This document shows positions 26,253 to 35,171 of a stretch of 64,000 bases of DNA, piece by piece. Made by a program: the position numbers and the translations under genes. The DNA comes from Bacteroides sp. (GTDB lineage Bacteria > Bacteroidota > Bacteroidia > Bacteroidales > Bacteroidaceae), in the NCBI GenBank assembly GCA_023665805.1, contig JAMPDJ010000003.1, positions 1-64,000 on the forward strand, in the 5' to 3' direction. How positions within the stretch are numbered: the first letter of the stretch is position 1; the number at the start of each line of letters is the position of its first letter. The notes beneath the pieces are model-generated. The model did no database searches. It was not told where the DNA came from and was given only the letters and a program-made list of their open reading frames with translations.

Positions 26253-27098
26253 ATGCAACTGATAGACCTTGAGGCTGTAATCTCCGGCAAGGCTCCCAAA
26301 TTGAGGAAGAAGCTCCCGAGATGGATTATTCGCATGATGGAGAGGCTTATTTGCCAAAAAGAGATGAATGACATACTCTCACGACTTGGGCACAACAAGG
26401 GAGCGGCTTTTGCCAAGGCCATGTCCCGGGATTTGGACGTGAAATACACCGTAGAGGGTATGGAAAATCTGAATCGCCAAGGCCACTATATGCTTGTCAG
26501 CAACCATCCTCTTGGTGCCTTTGACGGGATTTCCTATATAGCAATCTTTGGCGACTATTTCACTCAAATCAAGGTAATCGTCAATGACTTGCTTATGTAC
26601 ATAGAGCCTCTGCAAAGCGTATTCTTACCTGTAAACACCATGGGCAGGCAGAAGCGCGGTGACATAGAGAACCTTCAACGTGCCTACAACAATACGGAGA
26701 CACAACTGATAAGCTTCCCTGCCGGATTTTGCTCACGCTACATAGACGGCCGCATACAGGACATAGAATGGAAGAAGAGCGTAATAAGACAAAGCATAGA
26801 ATCACAACGCGACATAGTACCAATGTATTTCGAAGGCAGAAATTCCATGACTTTTTATGCCCTGGAATGGTTGAGGCGCAAACTGCACATGAAGTTCAAC
26901 ATCGGTCTCATCCTGCTGCCACGACAAATGATAAAGACAGCCAAAGGCAAACATTTCCGAATATATATCGGAGAACCCATTCCATACCGACACTTCGACC
27001 AATCCAAAACGGACACACAATGGGCACAATGGCTGAGAGAGGAATGCTACAAACTGAAGTGGCGTGGTAAGCAGCAGACATCTCCACATGCTCTTTAG
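26253..27098 (+). CDS. PlsC-type acyltransferase (possible glycine-lipid O-acyltransferase)
   Basis: Transfers a fatty acyl chain to a lipid hydroxyl at the inner membrane. The HX4D motif is NHPLGAFDG (H85, D91), and SFPAGFCSRY is the family's substrate block. 281 residues with a basic N-terminus (KLRKKLPRWIIRMMERL). In overall shape it matches the hemolysin-like lysophospholipid acyltransferases that in Bacteroides include GlsA, the O-acyltransferase of glycine-lipid synthesis. The GlsB partner is not next to it, so this assignment is only a possibility. Ends before a strong terminator. Confidence 0.82.
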   Translation: MQLIDLEAVISGKAPKLRKKLPRWIIRMMERLICQKEMNDILSRLGHNKGAAFAKAMSRDLDVKYTVEGMENLNRQGHYMLVSNHPLGAFDGISYIAIFGDYFTQIKVIVNDLLMYIEPLQSVFLPVNTMGRQKRGDIENLQRAYNNTETQLISFPAGFCSRYIDGRIQDIEWKKSVIRQSIESQRDIVPMYFEGRNSMTFYALEWLRRKLHMKFNIGLILLPRQMIKTAKGKHFRIYIGEPIPYRHFDQSKTDTQWAQWLREECYKLKWRGKQQTSPHAL

Positions 27099-27142
27099 TT
27101 GTTCTTAATTATCCATAAAACGCATTTGAAACGCATATAATT

Positions 27143-27184
27143 GGGCATTGTCAGTAAAAAAGTTACTGGCAATGCCCTTATTTT
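27143..27184 (+). terminator. Intrinsic terminator after the pfkA-acyltransferase pair
   Basis: The 15-bp stem GGGCATTGTCAGTAA (27143-27157) pairs with TTACTGGCAATGCCC (27163-27177) with one G-U pair, followed by TTATTTT. Confidence 0.85.
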
Positions 27185-27196
27185 GAAATAATTTCA

Positions 27197-27204
27197 TACC
27201 TTTG
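27197..27204 (+). promoter_or_regulatory. -7 element (TACCTTTG) for rpsA
   Basis: TAnnTTTG match giving a leader of about 73 nt before the S1 gene. It directly follows the upstream terminator. Confidence 0.6.
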
Positions 27205-27283
27205 CAAAGATTTAGCCTTAGTCACAGAGGCAAGGGACTATAAACTTATTGTTTAACCATTTTAATTAACACTGTAAATCTGT

Positions 27284-29065
27284 ATGGCAGATTACAAAAA
27301 TGTTGCTCCCGTTGAAGGCTTTGATTGGGAAGCATTCGAGAATGGCGGTGCCGCTAACGTAAGCGCAGAGGCTCAGGAGCAGGCTTATGCCGGAAGCATG
27401 AACAAGGTAGGTGACCACGACGTTGTTGATGGCACCGTTATCGCAATGAACAAACGTGAGGTTGTTGTCAACATCGGCTTCAAGAGCGATGGTATCATCC
27501 CCACTAGCGAATTCCGCTACAACCCCGACTTGAAAGTAGGTGACACCGTGGAGGTATACATCGAAAATCAGGAAGACAAGAAGGGTCAGCTCATTCTGTC
27601 TCACAAGAAGGCTCGTGCAGCACGTTCTTGGGACCGCGTGAACGAGGCTCTGAACAACGACGAGATTATCAAGGGCTATGTCAAGTGCCGTACCAAGGGT
27701 GGCATGATTGTCGACGTATTCGGCATCGAGGCATTCCTTCCCGGCTCTCAGATCGATGTCAAGCCCATCCGCGACTATGACATCTTCGTGGGCAAGACCA
27801 TGGAATTCAAGGTCGTTAAGATCAATCAGGAATACCGCAATGTTGTTGTTAGCCACAAGGCTCTCATAGAGGCAGAACTGGAACAGCAGAAGCAGGAGAT
27901 TATCAGCAAACTGGAAAAGGGCCAAGTGCTTGAGGGTACAGTCAAGAACATCACTTCTTACGGTGTATTCGTTGACCTCGGTGGTGTTGACGGTCTGATT
28001 CATATCACAGATCTCAGCTGGGGTCGTGTAAGCAATCCCCGCGAGATTGTTGAATTGGACCAGAAAATCAATGTTGTCATCCTGGACTTCGACAACGAGA
28101 AGAAGCGCATTGCTCTCGGCTTGAAGCAACTGACTCCTCATCCTTGGGATGCTCTCGACAGCAATCTGAAGGTTGGAGACCACATCAAGGGCAAGGTTGT
28201 CGTAATGGCAGACTATGGTGCATTCGTAGAAGTTGCTCCCGGTGTAGAGGGTCTCATCCACGTAAGCGAGATGTCTTGGAGCCAACACCTGCGTAGTGCA
28301 CAGGACTTCATGAAAGTAGGTGATGAAGTAGAAGCAGTAATCCTTACATTGGATCGCGATGAGCGCAAGATGTCTTTGGGCATCAAGCAATTGAAGGATG
28401 ATCCATGGGAGAATATCGAGACCAAGTACCCCGTTGGCAGCAAGCACACCGCCAAGGTTCGCAACTTCACCAACTTCGGTGTATTTGTTGAGATCGAGGA
28501 AGGTGTGGACGGCCTCATTCACATCAGCGACCTCAGTTGGACCAAGAAGGTTAAGCACCCCAGCGAGTTCACAAAGGTTGGTGAAATCATGGATGTTTGT
28601 GTATTGGAAATTGACAAGACCAACCGTCGTCTGTCTCTCGGTCACAAGCAGTTGGAGGAGAATCCTTGGGATGTATTCGAAACCGTATTCACTCAGGATT
28701 CTATCCACGAGGGCACCATCATCGAGATGTTGGACAAGGGTGCTGTAATTCAGCTGGAATATGGCGTTGAAGGCTTCGCTACTCCCAAACACCTCGTTAA
28801 GGAGGATGGTACTCAGGCTCAACTGAACGAAAAGTTGCAGTTCAAGGTAATCGAGTTCAACAAGGACAGCAAGCGCATCATCCTCAGCCACAGTCGCATA
28901 TTCGAGGATGTTCAACGCGCAGAGAAGAAGGCTGCAAATGCTGCCCGCAAGTCTCAGTCTCGCAAGGAGGAAACACCTGCTATACAGAACCAGGCTGCAA
29001 GCACCACTCTCGGTGACCTCAACGCTTTGGCAGAGTTGAAAGCTAAAATGCAGAAAGGTGAATAA
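27284..29065 (+). CDS. rpsA: 30S ribosomal protein S1
   Basis: RNA-binding protein that helps the 30S subunit load mRNA. 593 residues with serial S1 (OB-fold) domains. The clearest repeats are at about 210-275 (EGTVKNITSYGVFVDLGGVD), 295-365 (GKVVVMADYGAFVEVAPGVE), 380-450 (AKVRNFTNFGVFVEIEEGVD) and 470-540 (GTIIEMLDKGAVIQLEYG), each with GLIHISD-like ends except the last. The N-terminal part (40-190) holds two more divergent copies. A charged, low-complexity tail (KAANAARKSQSRKEE) follows. A single gene between terminators. Confidence 0.96.
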   Translation: MADYKNVAPVEGFDWEAFENGGAANVSAEAQEQAYAGSMNKVGDHDVVDGTVIAMNKREVVVNIGFKSDGIIPTSEFRYNPDLKVGDTVEVYIENQEDKKGQLILSHKKARAARSWDRVNEALNNDEIIKGYVKCRTKGGMIVDVFGIEAFLPGSQIDVKPIRDYDIFVGKTMEFKVVKINQEYRNVVVSHKALIEAELEQQKQEIISKLEKGQVLEGTVKNITSYGVFVDLGGVDGLIHITDLSWGRVSNPREIVELDQKINVVILDFDNEKKRIALGLKQLTPHPWDALDSNLKVGDHIKGKVVVMADYGAFVEVAPGVEGLIHVSEMSWSQHLRSAQDFMKVGDEVEAVILTLDRDERKMSLGIKQLKDDPWENIETKYPVGSKHTAKVRNFTNFGVFVEIEEGVDGLIHISDLSWTKKVKHPSEFTKVGEIMDVCVLEIDKTNRRLSLGHKQLEENPWDVFETVFTQDSIHEGTIIEMLDKGAVIQLEYGVEGFATPKHLVKEDGTQAQLNEKLQFKVIEFNKDSKRIILSHSRIFEDVQRAEKKAANAARKSQSRKEETPAIQNQAASTTLGDLNALAELKAKMQKGE

Positions 29066-29135
29066 TCCTTACCTTTAATACATACTATGGTTGTCCATAC
29101 GTAAAAGGACATGCATAGTAGCAGCAATTTCAAGG

Positions 29136-29163
29136 GAGGGACGACCATAAACGGTCGTCCCTC
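29136..29163 (+). terminator. Hairpin terminator after rpsA
   Basis: Perfect 11-bp stem GAGGGACGACC / GGTCGTCCCTC with an ATAAAC loop. The rest of the 321-bp gap to rnz (29164-29386) is AT-rich and shows no gene. The rnz promoter is presumably there but not clear. Confidence 0.8.
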
Positions 29164-29386
29164 TATCGTTTAAGCAATAGCTTTAGACACAGAAAACACA
29201 CGGCAGACATTGAACAAATCCTCCAATCAAAACACATCAACAACATACTAATCACTTGTTTATTGTAATTTATCTGATTTAAGACTTGATTAACCCCATA
29301 TACAGCATCACTGCCATCTAATGTCAAAATACACCTTGCAACACCATATAATTATCTTATTTTATTCATAACCATATCTCCATCCA

Positions 29387-30304
29387 ATGGAACCCTTTAC
29401 CCTCCACATACTTGGCTGCGGTTCTGCCAAGCCCACTCTACGCCACCTACCATCCGCACAACTTTTGGAACTGCGAGGCAAATACTATATGATTGACTGT
29501 GGAGAAGGCCTGCAAACTACCATGCAAAGGAATGGACTGAGCATGCTGAAAGTAGGGCACATCTTTATCAGCCACAACCACGGAGACCACGTCTTTGGGC
29601 TGCCTGGACTAATCAGCACGATGGCACTACTTGGCAGAACGTCACAACTGCACATACATGGGCCTCAGGAACTGGGAGAATTCCTGGACTGCGTACTACG
29701 AATCTACTGCGACGGAATGGATTACCAAGTACTCTTCCACCATATTCGCACACGCGAACATTATATTATATACGAGGACCGAAGCGTTGAGGTATGGTCT
29801 CTGCCACTGCACCATCGCATACCATGCACAGGATTCCTATTCAGAGAGAAACAATCACTTCCACATATCAGAAGAGAGATGATAGATGCTTTCAACATAC
29901 CCGTAAGCCAAATAAACAATATCAAAGCGGGAGCATACTGGACCACAGAAGACGGTACCGTCATCCCACACGAACGCCTTACCATTCCCTCAGAACCAGC
30001 CAGATCCTATGCCTATTGTTCGGATACTCGTTTTCATCCTGAAATTGCAAACCTGATACAGAACGTAAATTTGCTCTACCACGAAGCAACATTTCCGCAC
30101 GATATGCTGTTGCAAGCTCAAAACACGATGCACACCACAGCTACCGAAGCAGCCGACATTGCACACAAGGCCAATGCAAGAAAACTAATCATAGGACATT
30201 TTTCGGCACGTATAAAGAACGAGAAGGCCCTGCTGCAAGAAGCCCAAAGAACATTTCCCGAAACCCTTTTGGCCAAGGAAGGAATGAAAGTGGATATTTT
30301 TTAG
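29387..30304 (+). CDS. rnz: Ribonuclease Z
   Basis: Zinc-dependent endonuclease that cuts 3' trailers from tRNA precursors, needed where CCA is not encoded (as in the tRNA-Ala of this window). Metallo-beta-lactamase fold of 305 residues: LGCGSAKPTLRHLPSAQLLE at the N-terminus, zinc motif SHNHGDHVFGLPGL (H63, H65, D67, H68), SDTRFHPE with the ligand aspartate, LYHEATF, and the late histidine in IIGHFSAR. HNHGDH replaces the usual HxHxDH with Asn at the variable position. It stands alone. Confidence 0.94.
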   Translation: MEPFTLHILGCGSAKPTLRHLPSAQLLELRGKYYMIDCGEGLQTTMQRNGLSMLKVGHIFISHNHGDHVFGLPGLISTMALLGRTSQLHIHGPQELGEFLDCVLRIYCDGMDYQVLFHHIRTREHYIIYEDRSVEVWSLPLHHRIPCTGFLFREKQSLPHIRREMIDAFNIPVSQINNIKAGAYWTTEDGTVIPHERLTIPSEPARSYAYCSDTRFHPEIANLIQNVNLLYHEATFPHDMLLQAQNTMHTTATEAADIAHKANARKLIIGHFSARIKNEKALLQEAQRTFPETLLAKEGMKVDIF

Positions 30305-30336
30305 CAAAAAACCTTGTATATCTAAAATAAAAAGAG

Positions 30337-30344
30337 TACTTTTG
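30337..30344 (+). promoter_or_regulatory. -7 element (TACTTTTG)
   Basis: TAnnTTTG match 24 bp before the ATG at 30368. Because transcription would begin near 30351, the upstream in-frame GTG at 30350 cannot be the start. Confidence 0.55.
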
Positions 30345-30367
30345 CGTTAGTGAATCATAAGAATAAC

Positions 30368-30673
30368 ATGAAGAGACTCTATATAATAACCTTGTCATTG
30401 TTCCTAATCTGGACGATACCTTCGGTAGCAGTTGCTCAAATTGACGAAGAGGTAGAGGCGGCATTAGACGCAGTGACCTTGACTGTACGCGATGGCAAAG
30501 TCCACGTTACCAATGCAGAAGGCAAAAATCTGGAGATATACAATATTACCGGTGTACGCGTCTCATTGATACGCATAGACAACAATGACAAACAAATAAA
30601 TCTGAACTTGGCTCGTGGATGCTACATATTAAAGGTAGGCAAAGTTGTACGCAAAGTTACTATATTACAATAA
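30368..30673 (+). CDS. Small exported protein consisting almost only of a T9SS-like C-terminal domain
   Basis: A 101-residue protein: a signal peptide (about 1-23, ending VAVAQ), a short acidic linker (IDEEVEAALDA), then about 65 residues resembling a Por-type sorting domain (VTLTVRDGKVHVTNAEGKNL, EIYNITGVRVS, LARGCYILKVGKVVRKVTIL). Such a domain normally ends a much larger cargo protein. Here it has no cargo. The start at 30368 is set by the promoter position. An own promoter and strong terminator make it a complete single-gene unit, not a fragment. Function unknown. Confidence 0.75.
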   Translation: MKRLYIITLSLFLIWTIPSVAVAQIDEEVEAALDAVTLTVRDGKVHVTNAEGKNLEIYNITGVRVSLIRIDNNDKQINLNLARGCYILKVGKVVRKVTILQ

Positions 30674-30707
30674 TATCCACCTACAAATAAGCGACACACA
30701 TACAGAC

Positions 30708-30739
30708 CGCTACCATATACTCAGTATGGTAGCGTTTTT
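30708..30739 (+). terminator. Strong intrinsic terminator
   Basis: Perfect 10-bp stem CGCTACCATA / TATGGTAGCG, 7-nt loop, then TTTTTG. Confidence 0.9.
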
Positions 30740-30838
30740 GTTTAGACCCATCATTCATGAGCAACTATTTTTATATTCATCGGTGTACTTTTCTTGATGA
30801 AATTAAACCTTTAGACCAATAACCTGTCCAAAGAACAG

Positions 30839-31390
30839 ATGCAAGACGAACAACAACTAATACAGCTACTCTCCGACCCGGTCACGCGAGAGCAAGCCTT
30901 TGGAACTTTAGTACAGAAGTTCCAAGAACAGTTGTACTGGCAAATACGACGCATGGTATTAGACCACGATGATGCTGACGATATTCTGCAAAATGTCTTC
31001 ATCAAGGCATGGCAAGGACTGGACGGCTTTCGTGGAGACTCCCATATATCCACATGGTTGTATAGAATAGCAAGTAATGAGTGTCTCAACTTCCTGCAAC
31101 GGCACAAATCCCAAATCAGTCTTTCCCTCACTGATGACTGTACGGCAGACGGTGTGACAATACAATTGGAAAGTGACCCATACTTCGATGGCAACACCGT
31201 CGAACTGCACTTGCAACAGGCCATACAATCCTTGCCACCCAAACAAAGACAAGTGTTTAACATGAAATACTTCCAAGAGCTCCGATATGAAGAGATGAGC
31301 GAAATACTGCATACCAGCGTAGGAGCACTAAAAGCCTCCTATCATCATGCCGTGCGAAAAATAATTGCATTCTTTGAACAATTAGATTAA
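30839..31390 (+). CDS. ECF-type RNA polymerase sigma factor
   Basis: Alternative sigma-70 family factor of 183 residues. Region 2 (about 20-90) contains DHDDADDILQNVFIKAWQGL and FRGDSHISTWLYRIASNECL. Region 4 (about 128-180) contains LPPKQRQVFNMKYFQELRYE and a helix-turn-helix ending ALKASYHHAVRKI. It heads a set with a membrane-anchored small protein (27 bp downstream) and a Spy-like exported protein, the usual Bacteroidales layout of an envelope-stress sigma factor, its regulator and a target. That it responds to envelope stress is inferred from the neighbours. Confidence 0.92.
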   Translation: MQDEQQLIQLLSDPVTREQAFGTLVQKFQEQLYWQIRRMVLDHDDADDILQNVFIKAWQGLDGFRGDSHISTWLYRIASNECLNFLQRHKSQISLSLTDDCTADGVTIQLESDPYFDGNTVELHLQQAIQSLPPKQRQVFNMKYFQELRYEEMSEILHTSVGALKASYHHAVRKIIAFFEQLD

Positions 31391-31417
31391 GTCACCACCA
31401 TTTCATATGAACATACT

Positions 31418-31858
31418 ATGGGCACAGAAGAACAGAAATTAAATGAACTCACACAAACGTCACCACAAGGGCATAACCCGTTTCTGGTACCAGACGACTA
31501 TTTCTCCACCATACATACACGTGTGATGGACAAAATAAAACAAATAGAAGCAAAACAGGAACAATCCGGAAGCGATGCCACAAGAACTGAGCAATGCTAC
31601 CATTCCTCACTCTCCCTCCATGCCAGGCAACAAGGAGTGACGCTGTGGAAGCGCATGACAGTCGCAGCCATGTTCACCGGCCTCTTCTCGGTAATCGGCA
31701 CAATGCTATACCGCCAACACATCAACACGCAATCTCCGCCAGTGGAAAAGAACATATCTATGTCAACAATCACGGATATTGAATACGACGATGAACTTTT
31801 GGACTATGCAATGTTGAGCAACTGCGACATCGAGTATTATCTAACCTCGGTCGAATAG
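31418..31858 (+). CDS. Single-span membrane protein, probable anti-sigma factor
   Basis: A 146-residue protein with a polar N-terminal half (NPFLVPDDYFSTIHTRVMDK recalls the conserved PxGYF-type motif of Bacteroidales sigma-regulator proteins), one membrane span at about 87-105 (MTVAAMFTGLFSVIGTMLY) and a short acidic outer part. No zinc-binding HxxxCxxC anti-sigma motif is seen. The position directly after the sigma gene is the main support for an anti-sigma role. Confidence 0.65.
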   Translation: MGTEEQKLNELTQTSPQGHNPFLVPDDYFSTIHTRVMDKIKQIEAKQEQSGSDATRTEQCYHSSLSLHARQQGVTLWKRMTVAAMFTGLFSVIGTMLYRQHINTQSPPVEKNISMSTITDIEYDDELLDYAMLSNCDIEYYLTSVE

Positions 31859-31925
31859 AATCCGTCATACAACCACAAGTACCTCGACTAAATACAATCT
31901 AAGTATCAATCATATTCCACTAATC

Positions 31926-32423
31926 ATGAAACAACTCTGCATCCTATTCACCTTCCTGATTCTTTCCATGGGAACATTTGCACAAGGCCCAGACAGGAAC
32001 GACAGGCCTGCCAGGCGCAACCAATTCAACGAGGAAGCCTTCAGACTCCGAGTTCAAGAATTCATTACACAAAACGCAGAACTAAGTGAACAAGAGGCAA
32101 AAGCATTTTTCCCAATCTTCCACAAGTACAAAACCGAGCAGTTAGCCATACACAAGCGTATACACTCGCTGAAACAGACCCCGCCAAAATCAGACAAGGA
32201 GGCAGATTATCTGGAACACGTAATGCAGATAGCCAAACTCAACAATGAAGCCGTGCAGTTGGACTTGGTATACTACAAGAAATTATGCGGAATCATCTCT
32301 GCCAAGAAATTCTACAAGGTTCTGAACCTTGAAGACCAAATGCACAGGAACTTTCTCAAGAATTACAATGGAAAACGAGAAAAACGCGGCGGAGCAACCA
32401 AACAAGCACCCCAACCCCACTAA
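31926..32423 (+). CDS. Spy/CpxP-like periplasmic protein
   Basis: A 165-residue exported protein: signal peptide 1-19 (ending GTFAQ), a basic Arg/Asn-rich linker, then long charged helices (about 40-150), including ELSEQEAKAFFPIFHKYKTE and AVQLDLVYYKKLCGIISAKK, which match the periplasmic Spy/CpxP-like fold where LTxxQ is replaced by LSxxE. It ends in a basic tail. Last gene of the sigma-factor set. Likely a chaperone or sensor whose expression follows the sigma factor. Confidence 0.7.
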   Translation: MKQLCILFTFLILSMGTFAQGPDRNDRPARRNQFNEEAFRLRVQEFITQNAELSEQEAKAFFPIFHKYKTEQLAIHKRIHSLKQTPPKSDKEADYLEHVMQIAKLNNEAVQLDLVYYKKLCGIISAKKFYKVLNLEDQMHRNFLKNYNGKREKRGGATKQAPQPH

Positions 32424-32445
32424 GAAAGACAAAACAACAATACAA

Positions 32446-32943
32446 TCAAAGATTGAGCCTGTAAAGCACTGCATCAGCGTACTGTCCATCCTGCAAAATC
32501 CAATCCGCTAAAACATTTGCCTCGGCATATCCAGCCCTGCGAAACAGGGCGCGAGCCGGGGCATTATTTATTGCAACTATGGCATACAGCTGGGACAGAC
32601 CTTGACTTCTGGCATAATCGGAAGCCTCCTCCAGTGCTTTCGTAGCCAAGCCACGCCCGGTGACGTCATACATAAGGGCAATGCCAACTTGTGCCCTGCG
32701 ATATCTGGGCACAAAATCTGTGATGTCAAGAAAGCCACAAGCCGAGGAAGTCACAGGATCAAGTATGGCCATGCGGACCTGCGCGTCGCGATACAGGTCA
32801 CCACTATTCTCCATGATGTATTGCTGCAACGCATAACGCGACAGGGGTACGGTAGTGGCCGTGCAATCCCGCATCCTCAGATCGTTTTCAAGGACATACA
32901 TCAAGTCCAAGTCTTCTGGCTCTATGGCTCTAAGATATTTCAT
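32446..32943 (-). CDS. GNAT-family N-acetyltransferase (SpeG-like)
   Basis: Acetyl-CoA-dependent transferase of 165 residues. It begins MKYLRAIEPEDLDLMYVLEN, a normal GNAT start. The longer frame upstream to 32991 adds only an unconserved hydrophobic stretch, so the ATG at 32943 is preferred. The acetyl-CoA-binding part reads IALMYDVTGRGLATKALEEA, a variant of the Q/RxxGxG/A loop, and is followed by IVAINNAPARALFRRAGY. The N-terminal layout resembles polyamine (SpeG) or ribosomal-protein acetyltransferases. The substrate is unknown. Last gene of the long minus-strand his-recR run. Confidence 0.85.
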   Translation of the reverse strand: MKYLRAIEPEDLDLMYVLENDLRMRDCTATTVPLSRYALQQYIMENSGDLYRDAQVRMAILDPVTSSACGFLDITDFVPRYRRAQVGIALMYDVTGRGLATKALEEASDYARSQGLSQLYAIVAINNAPARALFRRAGYAEANVLADWILQDGQYADAVLYRLNL

Positions 32944-33001
32944 CGGAACAAAGATGTTGAATAACCACAGGACACATACTTCACGTAGCAAGAGACAGAC
33001 A

Positions 33002-33352
33002 TTATCCCCTAACTGCCGACTTATATTTTATCAAGTACACCATCACTAACATAGGTAGCAGCCACAAAAGGTTTTCGCTACCCTCATTTCCAAGATTCTG
33101 ATAGTAATCCATCACAAGCATCAATGAGGCTGCATTCAGACTAACGGTTATCAGTCGTCCTTTCTCCTTCCATACCGTAAAAGACGAGACTATGGCAGCA
33201 AGCGACACCAGCACTGTCAACACTCTCGTCAAGTATAAAACAGAGGAATTAGCTTCAGTACACCAACCAGAATCCGCAGCCACTTCACACAGGAAAGCAC
33301 ACAATACCACCACCCAAGGAAGTGAGAAGTATAAAAACAATCCTCTTTTCAT
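33002..33352 (-). CDS. Small four-span membrane protein, unknown
   Basis: A 116-residue hydrophobic protein with about four predicted spans (GLFLYFSLPWVVVLCAFLCE, LTRVLTVLVSLAAIVSSF, ITVSLNAASLMLVMDYY, LLWLLPMLVMVYLI). No motif or family is recognised. It lies 27 bp after recR and 58 bp before the acetyltransferase on the same strand, so it is part of the same transcript. Confidence 0.65.
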   Translation of the reverse strand: MKRGLFLYFSLPWVVVLCAFLCEVAADSGWCTEANSSVLYLTRVLTVLVSLAAIVSSFTVWKEKGRLITVSLNAASLMLVMDYYQNLGNEGSENLLWLLPMLVMVYLIKYKSAVRG

Positions 33353-33379
33353 TGTCAGAATAATTATTAGTTAAAACGG

Positions 33380-34042
33380 CTATACCGAGAATAACGTGCG
33401 CCCAGCCAATGCCCTACCCAATGTAGCTTCATCCGTATGCTGCAACTCATCATTTTGGGCTACCCCACGGGCAATTACAGTGATGCGTGGCAATGTGTCC
33501 AGGGAAAGAACCTGTCCGTCGGCACCGGAGACGGTGCCCTTAGTCAACTGCAGCAGGCGCCGATAGATAAAATAGTTGGTAGTGTCGCCCTCCATAGTAG
33601 GGCTTAAGGCAAGAATGACCTCACGTATATCCTCTTTGGCCACCCTTTCCACCAGACTATGGATATGCAAATTACTGGGGCCTATGCCATCCATAGGACT
33701 GATGACACCACCAAGTACATGATACAAACCATGAAAGAGATTGGTGGATTCTATGGCCATCACGTCCTGTATATTCTCCACCACACACAACAATGACCCA
33801 TCGCGTTTAGGGTTGGCACATATTTCGCACACATCGGTATCCGAGATATTGTGGCACACCCGGCAGTACTTCACCTCGTTGCGCAACACAGACAAAGCCT
33901 CGGTCAATGTCGCCGTATCACGGGCATCCCTACGCAACAAATGCAGCACCAGACGCAAAGCCGTCTTACGTCCTATACCCGGCAGACACGACACCTCGTC
34001 CACAGCCCTTTGCAAAAGATGGGAAGAGAAATTCTGCATCAT
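33380..34042 (-). CDS. recR: Recombination protein RecR
   Basis: Works with RecO and RecF to load RecA at gaps. 220 residues: helix-hairpin-helix [12 protein letters not shown] (about 20-31), a four-Cys zinc motif ([16 protein letters not shown], about 60-75), and a Toprim domain with [12 protein letters not shown] and [15 protein letters not shown]. It starts inside the hisB stop (ATGATG/TGA overlap) with AAAGGAG just upstream, so it is translationally coupled to histidine synthesis. The coupling looks fortuitous but gives recR the his promoter. Confidence 0.95.
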   Translation of the reverse strand: MMQNFSSHLLQRAVDEVSCLPGIGRKTALRLVLHLLRRDARDTATLTEALSVLRNEVKYCRVCHNISDTDVCEICANPKRDGSLLCVVENIQDVMAIESTNLFHGLYHVLGGVISPMDGIGPSNLHIHSLVERVAKEDIREVILALSPTMEGDTTNYFIYRRLLQLTKGTVSGADGQVLSLDTLPRITVIARGVAQNDELQHTDEATLGRALAGRTLFSV

Positions 34043-35109
34043 AGGACTCCTTTGCTTGAAGGCAGATTGAAATGCTCTATGTCACGTTTCACGGCCATCT
34101 TCAGTGCACGTGCCAAAGCCTTGAATATGCCCTCTATCTTATGATGCTCGTTGCTTCCCTCGGCCTTTATGTTCAAGTTCATGCGAGCTGCGTCCGACAG
34201 GCTCTTGAAGAAATGCAGAAACATCTCAGTGGGCATCCCGCCTACCGTTTCCCTATGGAATTCGGCATCCCACACCAGCCATGGCCTTCCCCCGAAATCA
34301 AGACTGACCATGCACAGGCAATCATCCATAGGCAACGAATAGCCGTAACGTTCTATTCCCCTTTTGTCACCCAAGGCCAAGGCAATACATTCGCCCAAGG
34401 CCAAAGCAGTATCCTCTATGGTATGATGCTCATCCACGTGCAAGTCTCCACGGCAACTGATAGACAGATCCATGTTTCCATGTCGCGCTATCTGCTCCAA
34501 CATATGGTCAAAGAAACCAATGCCGGTATCTATGTCGCTCACGCCGTTGCCGTCCAGTCCAACGCTTACCCGAATGTCAGTCTCGTGTGTAGTGCGCGTG
34601 ACAGTGGCCGTACGGTCTCCTGCAAACAATATCTCGGCTATGCGCTTCCAGTCCATACCATTGCCAAGTATAAGGCTCTTGCAACCAAGATTCTCTGCCA
34701 GTTGCGCATCCGTTGCCCTGTCGCCAATAACATAAGATTCAAGCATGTCAACATCAGGATCATCCATATAAGAAGTAAGCATGGCCGTGCCCGGTTTGCG
34801 TGTAGGCATGTTGTCCTGCGGGAAAGACCGGTCTATGTGCTCGGCCTCAAACTCCACACCCTCTCCTCGGAGAATATCCAACATAAGGTTGTGTGTGGGC
34901 CAAAAGTCGGCCTCAGGATAAGAGTCGGTCCCCAAGCCATCTTGATTGCTCACCATCACCAGCCTGTAATCCGTATGCTTGGCAAGGAACGACAACGCCC
35001 CTATGGATCCTGGAACGAAACGAAACTTCTCATACGAATCCACCTGTTCATCCTCGGGTTCGCGCAGGATGGTCCCGTCTCTGTCTATGAATAGTATTCT
35101 TTTCTTCAT
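34039..35109 (-). CDS. hisB: Bifunctional histidinol-phosphatase / imidazoleglycerol-phosphate dehydratase
   Basis: Catalyses steps 7 and 9 of histidine synthesis. 356 residues. The N-terminal HAD phosphatase domain (1-165) has FIDRDGTIL (D9, D11) and [11 protein letters not shown]. The C-terminal dehydratase domain (about 168-356) has the metal-binding histidine motifs [29 protein letters not shown] and [19 protein letters not shown]. The fused form is typical of Bacteroidetes and Enterobacteria. Overlaps recR by 4 nt and lies 62 bp after hisC. Confidence 0.96.
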   Translation of the reverse strand: MKKRILFIDRDGTILREPEDEQVDSYEKFRFVPGSIGALSFLAKHTDYRLVMVSNQDGLGTDSYPEADFWPTHNLMLDILRGEGVEFEAEHIDRSFPQDNMPTRKPGTAMLTSYMDDPDVDMLESYVIGDRATDAQLAENLGCKSLILGNGMDWKRIAEILFAGDRTATVTRTTHETDIRVSVGLDGNGVSDIDTGIGFFDHMLEQIARHGNMDLSISCRGDLHVDEHHTIEDTALALGECIALALGDKRGIERYGYSLPMDDCLCMVSLDFGGRPWLVWDAEFHRETVGGMPTEMFLHFFKSLSDAARMNLNIKAEGSNEHHKIEGIFKALARALKMAVKRDIEHFNLPSSKGVL

Positions 35110-35171
35110 CGTCTGTTTTCACCAAATTTATATCGCAATCACCAATGACCAGTTATTCCCGCGATTACCGC

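Noticed and set aside
27266..28915. 549-codon open frame antisense to rpsA
   Set aside because: Mirror of a strongly biased coding sequence. No start context, no family, and rpsA itself is certain.
34072..35094. 340-codon open frame antisense to hisB
   Set aside because: Product has no recognisable fold and the opposite strand encodes a clear bifunctional HisB.
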